A stretch of DNA of 64,000 nucleotides from Globodera rostochiensis (GCA_018350325.1 JAEVLN010000025.1:537799-601798); one strand, 5' to 3'; positions 8,119 to 19,196 are shown, counted from the stretch's first letter. Program-made: numbers and translations. Notes: generated by a model not told the origin, from the sequence alone.

Positions 8119-10428
8119 TCAAAATTCGGCCAAATTGATCCGCCCTTTCAACCAACCAACCTGCTTGTTCAAGACGTGGTGCAGGTGCTCTACGGACTGC
8201 TCACTCAGGAATCCGAACCAGCCCCAGCGTTTTGCGAAGTCCGGTGCGTGCGCTAGAAGCCAATGCAACTTTGGAGTAAAGCCGCTGGCATTGTCCGTTT
8301 CGAGCTCAGTTGGATGACTTTCCCACAAAGTCTAAAATAATTAATCAAAAAAGCTCAAAAGTTTTTTCATTATTGACCCGAAAATAGCTGTGGACAGCAA
8401 AACATTTCGCTTCAAAATTGTGGATTTGCTGGGGCGACATGAGAACTGCTCTGGCATACGTATGTAGTTCCCGCACGTCATTGAGCAAGTCCGCAATGTC
8501 TGAAGCGAACAACGTGCCAATCGACCGAATTTCCTCAGACGCTCGAAGAAGACGCCTCAGATGGTCGCCTTAAAATTGGAAAAACTCAACCAAAACATTA
8601 ATTACATAAACACCCGTGATTCCTGGGTCTTGGCGTGCTTGATTGCTCCTGACCGGGCAATGATCAGTGCCAACCGCTCCCGCTCAACCGGATTTGCATT
8701 TTTTTCGAAAGAATCGATGCATTTTCGGCCTGCGCTGTGCATTGTGTGGAAGGGCGACGGAATGACATTTTGTGGTGAGACAGCGATGAGCGGAAGTGCT
8801 TTTTGACTCCCAGAAGCAACGGAGTCTGCCGTTGTGTGTTTGCTGCCGCGTGTCCTTTGTTCAAAAATCATGGCACCGCGCTCCATTGACTGGATCGTCC
8901 GTGGCCAAGCAATTGCATTCCCAAGTTGATGGTACGGTACGCGGCACAGTGCGCACGGAAAAACAGCAGCAGGGCCCATATGTCCGAGCCAGGCACAAAT
9001 AAAACTCATGTCCCCGCAGAGAAACCTGTTTTCCAAAATTCAAAAATTCCTAAATGATTTTATTCTCACCACTCGATAGTCAATTTTGGGCCGGACTCTG
9101 CCACTGAAAAATCGCTGAGCTGTGCCAATTGAACAAGAACTGGTTGAAGGCGGTTCTCCATCTCTGATCGGGTTTCCGGACCCTCTCAAAATGCAACCAG
9201 CTGTGAAATTTCTGGGGGAGTTGACATCCGATAGGAGGTTTCCAATTTGCAGTCCGATCTTGACTGATCCGCATCCACGGTCACCCAAAATCGCGATCAG
9301 GAGCTTGCCATCGAAGTTCTCCGTCAACTTTCCTAAATTTTTCAGGATTTTTCATTTTACCGAACAAATGTAATGAACTGACCATTTTCCAGAGTCTCAA
9401 CACGATGAAGCAGTACTTCACGTATGTTGGCGCACAGCAGAGTTGATCGGCCAAATTCGTCACAATGAACTTCAAAGCGGGCGTGGCTGACCAGGCGTTT
9501 TTTCAGCGATCGGACTTCATGTGTCGCCGCAAGAAAGTCAAGTCCGCCTTCTTCAGCCTCCGTTGTGTTGATCATTATTTTTTTCAAAAGCTCTCTTTGT
9601 CGCCAACTAAGCCCCATCAACAGTGTGACTGAATGTCGAGCATTGCGGAGATCCGTTCGGGCTGTCGTGTTCTTCCCTTTTTCGTGTGTTTGTTGTCTTG
9701 TGGTCGTTTTTTTGGCGAGCGGAAGTCAGCTTGATGCCTCGCAAGTCGGATCAATTTTTGGACCTCTGAGACCGGTGATTCTGTTTGTGAATTTGTTGAA
9801 AATTTGTTTTATTCCTGGGCTATTCTGAAGAATTGCCGAATTTTGACTGCTATTGCCTTGGCACGTCGCGTTCTGGTGCTCGGCATCAGCTGGTCCAAAG
9901 ACAAAGCTCGTCTGGGCTCCCGGCCTGTTCGGGATTCTGGTCTGCTTCTTGTCGATGCTAGTTCCTCTTCTTTAATCCTCAATTTGCGCTCAAGAAGGGT
10001 GATTCGTTGTCTGGCGGCATTGAGCTCGGCACACAGTCTCTCTATGGAAAATTCTGAACTTCCTGTAATTTTATTAATTTTTTCCCATTTTTCACCTTGG
10101 TCCGTTTGGGTTTGGACGTCGTTTGTGGTGGGAAAGGGCACGGGCGGCATTGCTTCTGGTACAAGCACCATTGCTTCAGCAACGATGGACGCGTCGGACA
10201 CGGCTTCTGCCTCCATTGCTGTTGAAGAAGACGCCACTGCATCTGCTTCAATTTAGGGAAAAGTTGAATTTGAATTTCCGACTAAAATAAACTAAAAAAC
10301 TCACCTTTCTTGGTCAAACGTGCTTCACGCGCATTTGCAGCACTTGAACGCTTTTCGGTCCGCTTTCCCCATCGTTTTTGGACAGATTTTCTCCCTTCAA
10401 GCTTCCGTGATAAATTTCTTCTAGCCAT
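8119..10428 (-). pseudogene. Decaying multi-exon transposase-like gene of the 7799-10743 element
   Basis: GC-richer coding blocks on the minus strand. Exon 1 is 10428-10305 (MARRNLSRKLEGRKS, basic). Exon 2 runs from 10242 with an Ala/Pro stretch and a coiled-coil segment (RITLLERKLRIKEEEL), then meets an in-frame stop near 9808. A block at 9620-9373 ends VETLENG and splices in phase to 9327 onward, GDRGCGSVKIGLQIGN and VNSPRNF. A block at 9036-8610 contains FLCGDMSFICAWLGHMGPAA followed by FPCALC. 8571-8384 encodes LRRLLRASEEIRSIGTLFAS onward. 8336-8119 contains GWFGFLSEQSVEHLHHVLNK. The GD-rich, PCxxC and EQSxExxH landmarks recall large uncharacterised transposon-borne proteins of invertebrates. 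That parallel comes from general pattern memory, not a search. Frame shifts at 8610/8571 and near 9200 plus the internal stop argue that this copy is inactive. Confidence 0.55.
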
Positions 10429-10712
10429 CTAAAATATTTTTAAAAAAATTCTATTTATTTGATCCTTCTGAGCGAAATTTTATCGTGAAACTACATATTT
10501 TCACATCAAAACGACCTATTGTGCATTTCCTTATTTTGTTCTCAAGAGATGGTGAAAGTTTGAGAAGAATCGGCCAGAGGGAAAAAAAGTTTTCCAGAGC
10601 GAAGTGCGGGATGGTCAAAATAATTATTAAAAAAGATGAGAGAGAACGCCAAAAGAAGAGAACGGTTAGAGAAATAGAGGGAAAAGCGAGAGAGTGCACT
10701 GTCTACCTTAAA

Positions 10713-10743
10713 CGGTAATAAAATGCAAAAATGACGCGCTGTG
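10713..10743 (-). repeat. Right 31-bp terminal inverted repeat
   Basis: Exact reverse complement of 7799-7829. Followed by CCTCCC. Confidence 0.85.
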
Positions 10744-10967
10744 CCTCCCTAGCAAAAGGTGCCTGCTTAGCAAAATGTTACATTTTGCCACCGTTACGTT
10801 TTGCCTCCCTATCAGAAAATGTTACGTCATGCTTTCATTTATTGCTCTATTCTTTAATTTATTCATAATCTTTTTATTGCTTTTACATTCAATTCCAATA
10901 GCGGCATTATAAGTTTTTTTACAATTATGGACGCTGATAGCGGCTTGATTATTGACTACTTAGAGCA

Positions 10968-11421
10968 AATGAGGACAGCCAAAATGTGGAGCCGGATGAG
11001 GATGAAGAAGCTGCGGAATAAATTCGAATAAGGCACAACGACACGCAAGGCATTCTGGGTGCTAAAGAGCATAAGTTTGGTGTTGCAAGGCCAGAAAAAC
11101 GAAAAGCGGAAGAGGGAAGAGTTAATTTGCTGAACAAGATGAAAGAACAGATGATGCTGAAGATAGGGAAGGTGATTACGCGCGTGCAACAGAAGATAGA
11201 CGACGCAGCAGCAATGAGAATGGCAAGGAATAACGCATTACACCAAATGATGAGACGGTGAGCAATTCGCTAAAAATGTATGCGTATCTTCTCTATTCAG
11301 GAAATACAAGAAAATGTTTGGCCAACTGAACATTGCAAGGCCACTGGATATGGCGATTCCGGATGATCTTATCCAGAAGGCAAAGACCGAATTCTTATTT
11401 ATGAAAGCAGTAGGACCGTAA
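10968..11421 (+). pseudogene. Uncharacterised two-exon coding remnant
   Basis: From 10968 the frame reads NEDSQNVEPDEDEEAAE, then one TAA stop (11019-11021), then continues in the same frame to 11257 (NDTQGILGAKEHKFG and a charged, helix-prone stretch NLLNKMKEQMMLKIGKVITR). A GT-AG intron at 11258-11300 (TTCTCTATTCAG acceptor) joins in phase to 11301-11421, which ends LDMAIPDDLIQKAKTEF plus a short tail and TAA. Codon choice and composition look coding. I do not recognise the family. The single in-frame stop, and an ATG at 10927 in a different frame, suggest decay or an unseen upstream intron. Exon 2 could be intact in a paralogue. Confidence 0.35.
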
Positions 11422-11633
11422 CAGACCGGGCGAAGGAAATGTTGTTTTGGTGTTTTCCCAACTTAAGGTTTGTGATTTGGGCAACCACTTCAACGACGAG
11501 AAGGTTCACTTATTTGTCAATTTCTGACATTGAAGATGCAATTAAGCACAAATTTGAAGTTTTGTTTCTAATCTTAAATAATTCTAATAAAAACAAGAGA
11601 AAATGTTTTATTAAATTAAGCATAAATTTAATT
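11422..11633. other. Spacer with repeat fragment
   Basis: Contains TCAATTTCTGACATTGAAGA, similar to 13826-13845. No supported gene. Confidence 0.4.
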
Positions 11634-11777
11634 ATGATTGAAAATTCTACCAATAATTTGTTTAATAAATTATGTTTTAATTTTCCAAACGACTTACCTA
11701 TTTGACGAACTTTTGCAGACAAATCAATCGGAGCCTCAAGCAAACAACAATCCGATTAAATCTCAGCCAAAAATAAA
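11634..11777 (+). pseudogene. Relic of exon 1 of family B (three-exon HTH genes)
   Basis: Closely matches exon 1 of the 33690 and 50455 genes (ATTCTACCAATAATTTGTTT; QTNQSEPQANNNPIKSQPKI) and ends at the same AAA|GTTT donor. Small indels shift the signal-peptide frame, and no exon 2 or 3 follows. About 110 bp of matching 5' flank is also present. Confidence 0.7.
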
Positions 11778-12357
11778 GTTTATCATAAAACTAAAAAAAA
11801 AAAAATTTTGGCAATTGAAATTTCCCCGACGACGCCCGTCGGCTCCTATTTTTAATAAACTAAAAAGGTATCCAAAAAATTAGGAAGCCAAACTCCCCCA
11901 CCCCCTACTCAAAATTTTTTTTATATTATCCGAATAAAATTCCACTCATTAAAGCAAAACAACAATTTTCTGGACAAATGTCTTTCGAAAAGTGAAAAAA
12001 GGTAGATCAAATGTCATCGATCGCTAATCTGATGATTTAGCCAATATAAACTCTCCTTGCCTGCCCCGTTACGTTCAGTTGTTATCAAATTATTCTCGTT
12101 TCAACAATCTTCTAGACTGTTTTTAATAATCAATTACCTTTTGAGCAAGTTGCGCAGGACAAAACGAAAAAATTATAAGTTTCAAATCACAACAATAGAT
12201 ACTACACATTATTTATAATAGATACTTTAAGAAAATCCAAGAACGAAAAATTCAATCAGAAATAACAACAATTTGCAAATAATACGATCCTAAACAATAA
12301 TAACATTTTCGCGCTGAGTTAAGGGCCTACAAAGTCCGTATGTATTTTTCAAAGGTT
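11778..12357. other. Intergenic; duplicated 3' flank of family A
   Basis: 11778-11880 resembles the family B intron 1 region. 12040-12357 is nearly the same as 6220-6453 and similar to 16360-16500 (AAACTCTCCTTGCCTGC, GTTATCAAATTATTCT). No gene. Confidence 0.5.
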
Positions 12358-13260
12358 CTAAATTTCTTCTTTAAATTGTTTTTTCCAATTACGTAGGCTT
12401 CTTGATGATATGTTCAAAATATCAGCAATAACGGCATCTATCATTTTTGGATTTTCCCCTTTTATTTTGGCATATTTCTTCAAAATTCCAATTTTTGTTG
12501 CGTCAGAAATTTTGTTGTTGACAGAAAGGCCAAATTTGCGTTTCCATCGAATAATTGTATCGCTACAAACACCCAATTTTGATGCAATTTTATCATCAAG
12601 TTCGCGCATTGAAAGATTTTTGAGTTTGGCTTTTTTACATTTGCTTTTAATTTCATCAAATTGTTTCAAAATTTGACGTTTTTCTAACTCAGAAAACTTT
12701 GATTTAAACTTTGTTTCTTTTTTTAGACCCAATTCTTTGATCCATTTATAAATTGTTGAGCGACCAACACCCAAAACACTTGATATTTTTGACTCAATTT
12801 GATTCCATTCTTTGGTTGAGTGTGAGCGTTTGTTTTTTTCCCGATAATTATCTTTAATTTCTCGGAATTTTTGAATAATTTCACGTTTTTGCTGATCAGA
12901 CTCAATTTTTTCACATTTATTGGTCTCATTTTGCTGCTCATCAACATTCTCATTTTGATCTGGCGCTGAATTGTTTTCATCTTCCGACCAATTTTCATCA
13001 TAAATTTCATCAAATTTCTGTTTTAATATTTCATCAATATTTTTCTGATCAGAAATGTTTGGAGCTTGTCCGTCTTGAACTTCTTCTTTAACATGACGAC
13101 AGTTCAAGTCTTTTGAATTATTACTTTCATCATCCCAGCCTTTTCCAAATATTTCATCAAATGTTTTGTAAAGTTTTGGTCCGCGTTCGCCCACAGAATT
13201 GGCATTTTTGATCAAATTCGTAGCAAAGAATGAAATAAGAATTAATAGCCAAACTTTCAT
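12358..13260 (-). CDS. Secreted triple-HTH protein, short linker
   Basis: The ATG at 13260 gives 300 aa. The signal peptide MKVWLLILISFFATNLIKNA is close to that of 3707-4678, indicating recent common origin. FDEIFGKGWDDE is at about 34-45, followed by the NCRHVKEEVQD module. The linker lacks about 20 residues (the DDLNQEN/SDQNNSTD section) present in the 3707 and 38064 copies. HTH units lie near 125-178 (GVGRSTIYKWIKELG), 190-243 (GVCSDTIIRWKRKFG) and 251-297 (DILNISSRSLRNWKKQF). No intron and no frame damage. It ends KEEI without the usual NL, a small C-terminal shortening. Confidence 0.85.
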   Translation of the reverse strand: MKVWLLILISFFATNLIKNANSVGERGPKLYKTFDEIFGKGWDDESNNSKDLNCRHVKEEVQDGQAPNISDQKNIDEILKQKFDEIYDENWSEDENNSAPDQNENVDEQQNETNKCEKIESDQQKREIIQKFREIKDNYREKNKRSHSTKEWNQIESKISSVLGVGRSTIYKWIKELGLKKETKFKSKFSELEKRQILKQFDEIKSKCKKAKLKNLSMRELDDKIASKLGVCSDTIIRWKRKFGLSVNNKISDATKIGILKKYAKIKGENPKMIDAVIADILNISSRSLRNWKKQFKEEI

Positions 13261-13450
13261 TGCCTGCAATTCTTTAATAATTCTTTAAATTTAATTTAAA
13301 ATGTTAATAATTTAGTAATAAATTAGTTTTTGTCAATAAAGCCAGTTTATAATCCAATGCTTTTTATTGGTTTCCTGAAAAGATCAAATCGTTCAAAGCC
13401 AAAATTCTTAATTAAAAAATGCGAACAATTACAGCCAATATTTTTGCTTA
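13261..13450 (-). promoter_or_regulatory. Conserved upstream block of gene 12358-13260
   Basis: Nearly identical to 4679-4870 including TTGCAGGCA-ATG. The homology extends out to about 13555 (ATAGGTATATGTCTTTTAAT, shared with 4890 and 15040), so these three copies come from one duplicated segment. Confidence 0.5.
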
Positions 13451-14619
13451 GAAAATCAAAAAAATAATATAGGTATATGTCTTTTAATTTTGAAATTCTT
13501 CGACTTAAGCCAAATTCGTCTTTCATTGCGAGGATTGTCGATAATTTTACGTTTTCGCTGATTTTCAGCTTTTGAGTCATTTCTTCTAACCGTCGGATTG
13601 AATTCTAACCTGTGGAAAAATATGATGATGAGGCTTTGATAGCCGGGTCTGTGTCCGTAGATAGGTCGGGGGATGGCCCTTTACGTCACTTCCAAAGTAG
13701 AACGGCTAATTAATTAAAGCAATAATGATGCACGAGAGTCTCGGTCTCGACTCTTGACTCGAGAAATTTCTCGGGTTTTTCCTATTTTGCAAAAAATTAC
13801 GGAATAAATACGGAATTTTGTCCATTTCAATTTCTGAAATTGAAGACGCAATAAAATACCTAATAGGATAATGACGATAACATTTTAAAGGACTCAAATT
13901 GATAAACTGTCTTCACAAATTTGTCTGGAAGCATTTTTAGTGCTTTTTGTGTTGTCGTTCATTAAGCGTAAAAATTCATTTTTACACTCATCTATAGAGA
14001 AAGAGATCGAAAACCCCTACATAAATTGAAATGGGTTACATTTTTTTGAAAAGCAATTTCAAATGGAGGGGGGGGGGGAGCTACTGTGCTGTAAAAATGT
14101 GTTGACAGAGATGATGCTTAATTAAAAACTATGAGAACGGCGTTGATCTCGTTATCGTCAACATACACATCGGGTACATCTCGGATTGCTAAATGCTGTG
14201 GATCATTCTTTTTAGAAAATAGGTTAATCTGCAATTGATCTCCAAATGTGGAGTGATTATGTGCAAAGCAGATTATATATATACATTATGCTGACCAGAA
14301 AAAAATTTGGTCTAAATTAGAGTTGGCCAGGATCCCGAACAGGATTGTCGCGGAAACCCGCGAGCCGAAACCCGGTCTTGTTCTCAACCCGATTCCCGAT
14401 CCCGGCTTTTGAAAATCGTAATCCCGATCTCGGTCAGGGCTAGGTTTAGGCTTACCTATTTTTCCTGCAGCTTTGTTTTGGAGAGTTATGCACGAAAAAC
14501 ATGTTTTTAATCGACAATTTCGTCCTTTTTTAACGATCCTATTCGGTTCTATACCCAAATTTGGGGTTTTCGGTCCTAAAATAAGTAAAGCGGCTGGGCC
14601 CATAGGATGACATGGATTA
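13451..14619. other. Intergenic with repeat fragments
   Basis: 13720-13790 holds GATGCACGAGAGTCTCGGTC, the same kind of 'CTCGAGACC' repeat as 57790-57955. 14320-14440 holds GGGATCGG/CCCGAT-rich DNA related to the GGGACCGGGA elements. A poly-G run is at 14064. 14440-14620 is foreign sequence that replaces the rest of the next pseudogene. No gene. Confidence 0.45.
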
Positions 14620-14833
14620 TTCTGATCAGAAGTGTTTGGTGCTTGTGCGTCTTGAACTTCTTCTTTAACATGACGACAGTTCAAGCCTTTTGAATTATTA
14701 CTTTCATCGTCCCATCCTTTTCCAAAAATTTCATCAAATGTTTTGTAAAGTTTTGGTCCGCGTTCGTCCACAGAAATAGAATTTTTGATCAAATTCGTAG
14801 CAAAGATTGAAGAATTAATAGCCAAACTTTCAT
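14620..14833 (-). pseudogene. Truncated secreted HTH copy (N-terminal part only)
   Basis: Starts at ATG 14833 like the intact copies (MKVWLLIL), but a short deletion in the signal-peptide codons shifts the frame so that SIFATNLIKNSISVDERGPK and the FDEIFGKGWDDE motif are in another frame. After QAPNTSDQ at about 14620 the sequence changes abruptly to unrelated DNA. No HTH unit remains. The upstream block (14834-15060) is preserved. Confidence 0.8.
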
Positions 14834-15060
14834 TGCCTGCAATTCTTTAATAATTCTTTAAATTTAATTTAAATTAATAATTTAATAATAAATTAGTTTT
14901 TGTCTATAAAGCCAATGTTTATTAATCCATTGCCTATATTGGTTTCCTGAAAAGATCAAATCGTTCAAAGCCAAATTTTTTAATTAAAAAATGTGAACAA
15001 TAACAGCCATTATTATTTTGCTTAGAAAATCAAAAAAATAATATACCTAGGTATATGTCT
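14834..15060 (-). promoter_or_regulatory. Conserved upstream block retained on a pseudogene
   Basis: Same block as 4679-4870 and 13261-13450, with TTGCAGGCA next to the dead start codon. Useful as a neutral comparison to see which upstream bases are conserved only at intact genes. Confidence 0.5.
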
Positions 15061-15167
15061 TTTAATTTTTGAATTCTTCGACTTAAGCTAAATTTGTAAA
15101 ACACAATTTACGACTAATCGAAAAGACAAACCATTAGGCCACGGATTTTTGTTATATATACCTATGT

Positions 15168-15371
15168 AGGGTTGGACGGGACCGGGATTTTTGGGAAAAA
15201 CCGGGACCGGGACTAAATTAGTCACGGTCAAAAAACCCGGGACTATGGGACAAAAAAAAAGATTGGTAAAAAATCGGGACCATTTATAACGGAGCTCAAA
15301 AAAACCGGGACTAAATTTCAGTCCCAGAAAAGTCATTTCAGTACTGGTCCCTACCGGTCCTGGCCAACCCT
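15168..15371. mobile_element. Short non-autonomous element with GGGACCGGGA core
   Basis: Ends are imperfect inverted repeats: AGGGTTGGACGGGACCGG at the left and the complement of AGGGTTGGCCAGGACCGG at the right. Flanks ACCTATGT and GCATATGT match at 6 of 8 positions, a possible decayed 8-bp duplication. Related GGGACCGGGATTTTTGGGAA fragments occur at 14330, 48480-48720, 49215-49262 and 49590-49720. No coding capacity. Confidence 0.5.
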
Positions 15372-16231
15372 GCATATGTGTATTCCCTTTTATTCACAAC
15401 ACTCTGTTCACATATATTTATATACATTATTTTTTCACGGAGTCATAATAATTTTATGCGAAACCGTCTTCGGATCTCACATCAAAATGCGCTTGAGGAA
15501 TGGTACGTCGCATAAGCGGACAAGGTGGATCATTTATTGTTATTGATTTTGCTCATGCCTTATTTGAAGCCTTAAATTTTACAGAGGCAGACCAAGACCT
15601 GATTGGAATAGGGATATTGATCATGTTGATTAGGGTTGGGTTGAATCAGAAGTAGCCAGGGTCGGTGTTTTAAATTTATCGGGATAAGGATTTGGCACAA
15701 ATCAAACTGTGATAATAATTAACAAGATCGCGTGTTAACCCATGATCAGTGTTTTAAATTGATAAGGGAAACTGATCGGGGTCTGAGATAGATGCTGTTA
15801 AGGGAAATTTATCAAGATCCATGATCAGAGTTTGAATTTGACAAGCGAAATTGATCCGATATTACCCATGATCAGTGTTTTGAAATGAAAGGGAAACTGA
15901 TCGGGATCAGAGTTTGGTATTATACAGTATATCAGAAATTAATCATGATCGGGGTTTAAAATTGTTCGGGATCCGGCAACCATAATCAGCATTTGAAACA
16001 GCTTAGATTGGGGTTTGAAATTAACTTAAACATTGAATTTTGGATACTTCTTCGAAGTATTGGCCGCTTGCTTGAAACATTCACCTAGACAATTTTATAA
16101 CAAATATTGATCAGGGGATTCATTAATCACCCATAAAATTCAAACAACGATTTTGGATTCGTGTGATCTGAGCAAGCAATCCTCATTAGATTCATTAAAT
16201 AAAGGACCACCTCGAGAATGTTGTGGTTTAG
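15372..16231. other. Intergenic with degenerate GATC-rich tandem repeat
   Basis: 15640-16015 contains about five diverged copies of an approximately 80-bp unit with CATGATCAGTGTTTTAAATT and AAGGGAAACTGATCGGG. From 16100 the flank shared with 5870-5904 (ATTCATTAAATAAA) leads into the AP-1 sigma relic. No gene. Confidence 0.5.
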
Positions 16232-16335
16232 CTGCTGTGCCTCGAGGTCATCCACCGCTACGTGGAGCTGTTGGACCGCTACTTTGGCAGCGTTTTGTGA
16301 GCGTGACAGATCGCCAAATTTTTTAAACAAAAAGA
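16232..16335 (+). pseudogene. Relic exon resembling AP-1 sigma subunit, better copy
   Basis: Codons from 16232 read LLCLEVIHRYVELLDRYFGS, which fits the AP-1 sigma adaptor pattern closely. After a one-base frame shift the reading CERDRSPNF follows where the family has CELDIIFNF. Adaptor sigma subunits are small components of clathrin adaptor complexes. Only one exon is present, flanked by the same repeat DNA as 5905-6011. It must derive from a real gene elsewhere in the genome. Confidence 0.65.
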
Positions 16336-16866
16336 ACAAATTTCTAACTGAGGATTTCGCCGATATAAACTCTCCCTGGATGGGCCGCCGTTACGTCCAG
16401 TTGTTATCAAATTATTCTTGTTTCAAAAATCTGGCTTATCGACACGAAAAAATTATCAAAAAATTTCTAGACTCTTTTTAATAAACAATTACAACTTTTT
16501 AAATTCTAGCCACTGCTCAAATTTTTTTGAAAGATTTATTGGTTTAACTTTCCATTGGCTTAATGTTACTAGATCGAAATCTTGATCGATCAAGACGGTC
16601 TTTATTTACCAAAATTTCCTCAATAATTCGGGATTAGAGGAAGGAATTTGTAAAAATCGTATCGGGATGTACAGGGTGACCCAAAAGTCTTGCACCACTT
16701 ATTTTTTATCATAACTTTTTTCAAACACAATCAAATTAAACCAAAAAATGTTTTTGGAAATCACAACAAATCGATACTCATTATTTATAATAAATACTTT
16801 TAAGAAAATCCAAGAACGAAAATAATAACATCTTCGCGTTGAGTCTAGGGTCCACAAAGTCCGTAT
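16336..16866. other. Duplicated 3' flank of family A
   Basis: 16360-16500 matches 12040-12170. 16760-16866 matches the region just downstream of 6454 and 12358 (ATTTATAATA, AAGAAAATCCAAGAACGAAA). No gene. Confidence 0.5.
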
Positions 16867-16870
16867 ATTT

Positions 16871-17640
16871 TTAAAGCTTCTTAATTTCTTCTTTAAATTG
16901 TTTTTTCCAATTACGTAGGCTTCTTGATGATATGTTCAAAATATCAGCAATAACGGCATCAGTTATTTTCGGATTTTTCCCTTTTATTTTGGCATATTTC
17001 TTTAAAATTGCCATTTTTGTTGCATCAGAAAACTTTTTTTGCTGACAGAAAGGCCAAATTCGTGCTTCCATCTAGTAATTGTTCTGGCACCTACGCCCAA
17101 TTTTTTTGCAATTTTATCATCGAGTTCTTGCATTGGAATGTTTTTGAATTTTGTCTTTTTACATTTGCTTTTAATCTCATCAAATTGTTTCAAAATTTTA
17201 CGTTTTTCGAACTCAGAAAACGTTGATTTAGACTTTGTTTCTCGACTTAGACCCAATTTTTTCTTCCATTTATACAATGTTGCGCGACTAACCCCCAAAC
17301 TATTTGATATTTTTGCCTCAATTTGAACCCGTTCATTATTTGGATATTTTTTGTTTTTTCTTCTTTCATTTTACGGAATTTTTGGATAATTTCACGTTTT
17401 TGCTGATCAGACTCAATTTTTTTCACTCTCATTTTGTTGTTCATCAACACTTTGATCTTGATCATTGAGTTATTTTGATCAGAAAAATGTTCCTTAGAAT
17501 TTCCCTGATCAAGATCACCCGGGGATGGCGCTGAATTGTTTTCGTCTTCCGACCAATTTTTTATCATATTTCATCAAATTTCTGTTTCAATATTTCATCA
17601 ATATTTTTCTGATCAGAAGTGTTGGGAGCTTGTCCGTCTT
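16871..17640 (-). pseudogene. Frameshifted secreted HTH copy without signal peptide
   Basis: On the minus strand the linker (NWSEDENNSAPSPGDLDQGN), HTH unit 1 (GVSRATLYKWKKKLG), unit 2 (GVGARTITRWKHEFG) and unit 3 (DILNISSRSLRNWKKQF) are present but spread over three frames, with shifts near 17050, 17360 and 17440. At about 17640 family sequence ends abruptly at the SDQ...GQAP region, and DNA with the repeated 'GACAGTGAGGACAATCCGACAG' type words takes over. Signal peptide and the FDEIFGKGW motif are missing. Confidence 0.8.
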
Positions 17641-19074
17641 GAAATCCGACAGTGAGGACAATCCGACAGAAGTGGACAATCGGACAGTGGATTTTTCCCC
17701 CTTCTTTCGATTTTAGTTTTTTTTAAATTTTCATTCACTGTCGAAAATTTTGAAGTGTTTAAATTTTCAAAAGCAAATTATTTTTATCTAATTTAAGACT
17801 CAAATGGAGCTTTTGCGTTGGGACTCAGTTTTGTGACATTGCTGATTTGTTGAATATTTCAAGAAGCACTATTAGCAAATGCAAATTTCAATTTAGTTAA
17901 GAAAATAAGCAGCTCTAAAATTATACGGATTTGCTGGTCTCGACAAAAAAAGCACATTTTTGTACTTTTTTTGTGTTTTATTTGCTTGTTTTGTGTAACC
18001 TTTTCCATATATCAGCATTTTTGATCAAAAATGTTGCATAAATTAAGGAACTAATTATTCGCCTACCTTCACATTGCCTGCAATTCTTTAGGAATTCTTT
18101 AAATTTAGAAAAAAATGGTACCTCGCAATTTGTTATCAAATTATTCTTGTCTTAAATGTGTCTCATAGACAAAATGAGAAAATTATAAGCCCAAAAAATT
18201 GCTAGACTGCTTTTAATAATCAATTACAACTTTTTAAATTAATAGCCAGTGGTAAAAATTTTTTGAAAGATTTATTGGTTTAAATTTCATTTGCTTAATA
18301 TTCAAATATTGCACGATCGAGATAAATCGAATTTTCCAAAAGGGGTCCCCTTTTGGTACGGAATTAGTGAACCACATTTTCGACCATAACTCAGTTTGGG
18401 TGATGATAATTATTAAATAAAATAGTTGCATACCGTATTTTCTCTTGTAATCCCCCATGTGGGATTATTTTTTTTTCAACCAACTCAGAGAGTGAGGGAT
18501 TATTAGAGGTTGGGGATTTTTAAATTTTTTTTTGATTGTAAATTTCCAAAAGTAAAATTATTATCCAGTATAGCAAATCTTAATGTCAGTGCAGGAAGGG
18601 AAAAATAACAACGAGATTCCATAAAATTAAAGTTCAAAATCAAGGCCGTTTAACGAAATTTTCTATTTTTTTTTTTGCGCAAAGTTATCTCAAATTTTTT
18701 TTTTGGTATGGGGATGGGTCGGCGGTGCCGATAAGTGCCCGACCTTTTACAAGAAAATGAATAGGCTAAAAATTTTTAAATATAAAATTTTTAATATTCT
18801 GAAAGCGAATAAAAATAAATTACATAATTAAAATATTCAACATTAATGTAAACACTATGTTGCCGTATTATTAAAATAAAGGAATATTCGACGGAATTCC
18901 GTTTTTTATTATTTGTTTCTGTATTTTTTCTTGATAAAAGACAATTTTGAAGTGTTTAAATTTTCAAAAGCAAATTATTTTTATCTAATTTAAGACTCAA
19001 CGAGATAAAACGTCAATTATATATTGTCTGTAATTATATAATATTTTTAAAGAACCTGGCGTAGATTATCTTTT
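17641..19074. other. Intergenic with repeat pieces and one HTH scrap
   Basis: 17745-17805 and 18935-19000 are near-identical (GAAGTGTTTAAATTTTCAAA). 17845-17910 reads IADLLNISRSTISK, a scrap of HTH unit 3. 18720-18742 is a GC-rich GATA-loop hairpin copy. 18110-18240 repeats the family 3' flank. No gene. Confidence 0.45.
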
Positions 19075-19196
19075 CAGAGAATCAATATAAACATTTGATT
19101 AATAAACATTGACATTTTATTGACAAAAACTAATTTATTACTAAATTATTAACATTTTCAATAGAATTTTAAAGAATTATTAAGGAATTGCAGGCA
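19075..19196 (+). promoter_or_regulatory. Conserved upstream block of pseudogene 19197-20086
   Basis: Contains AATAAACATTGACATTTTAT, the TAATTTATTACTAAATTATT stretch and TTGCAGGCA-ATG, as in the other family A copies. Confidence 0.5.

Larger units (their letters stand above)
7799..10743 (-). mobile_element. DNA transposon with perfect 31-bp TIRs, superfamily unassigned
   Basis: The left end begins CACAGCGCGTCATTTTTGCA (7799-7829) and the right end is its exact reverse complement (10713-10743), 31 of 31 matching. The 6 bases CCTCCC directly flank both ends (7793-7798 and 10744-10749), the expected look of a target-site duplication, although the surroundings contain other GCCTCCC words. Inside is one multi-exon minus-strand gene described separately. 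Total length is 2945 bp. The TIR start and a 6-bp duplication do not let me name a superfamily. Confidence 0.7.

Noticed and set aside
10485..10718. 77-codon basic ORF between exon 1 of the transposase-like gene and the right TIR
   Set aside because: Lies in the terminal non-coding part of the element, in the opposite orientation, with no domain.
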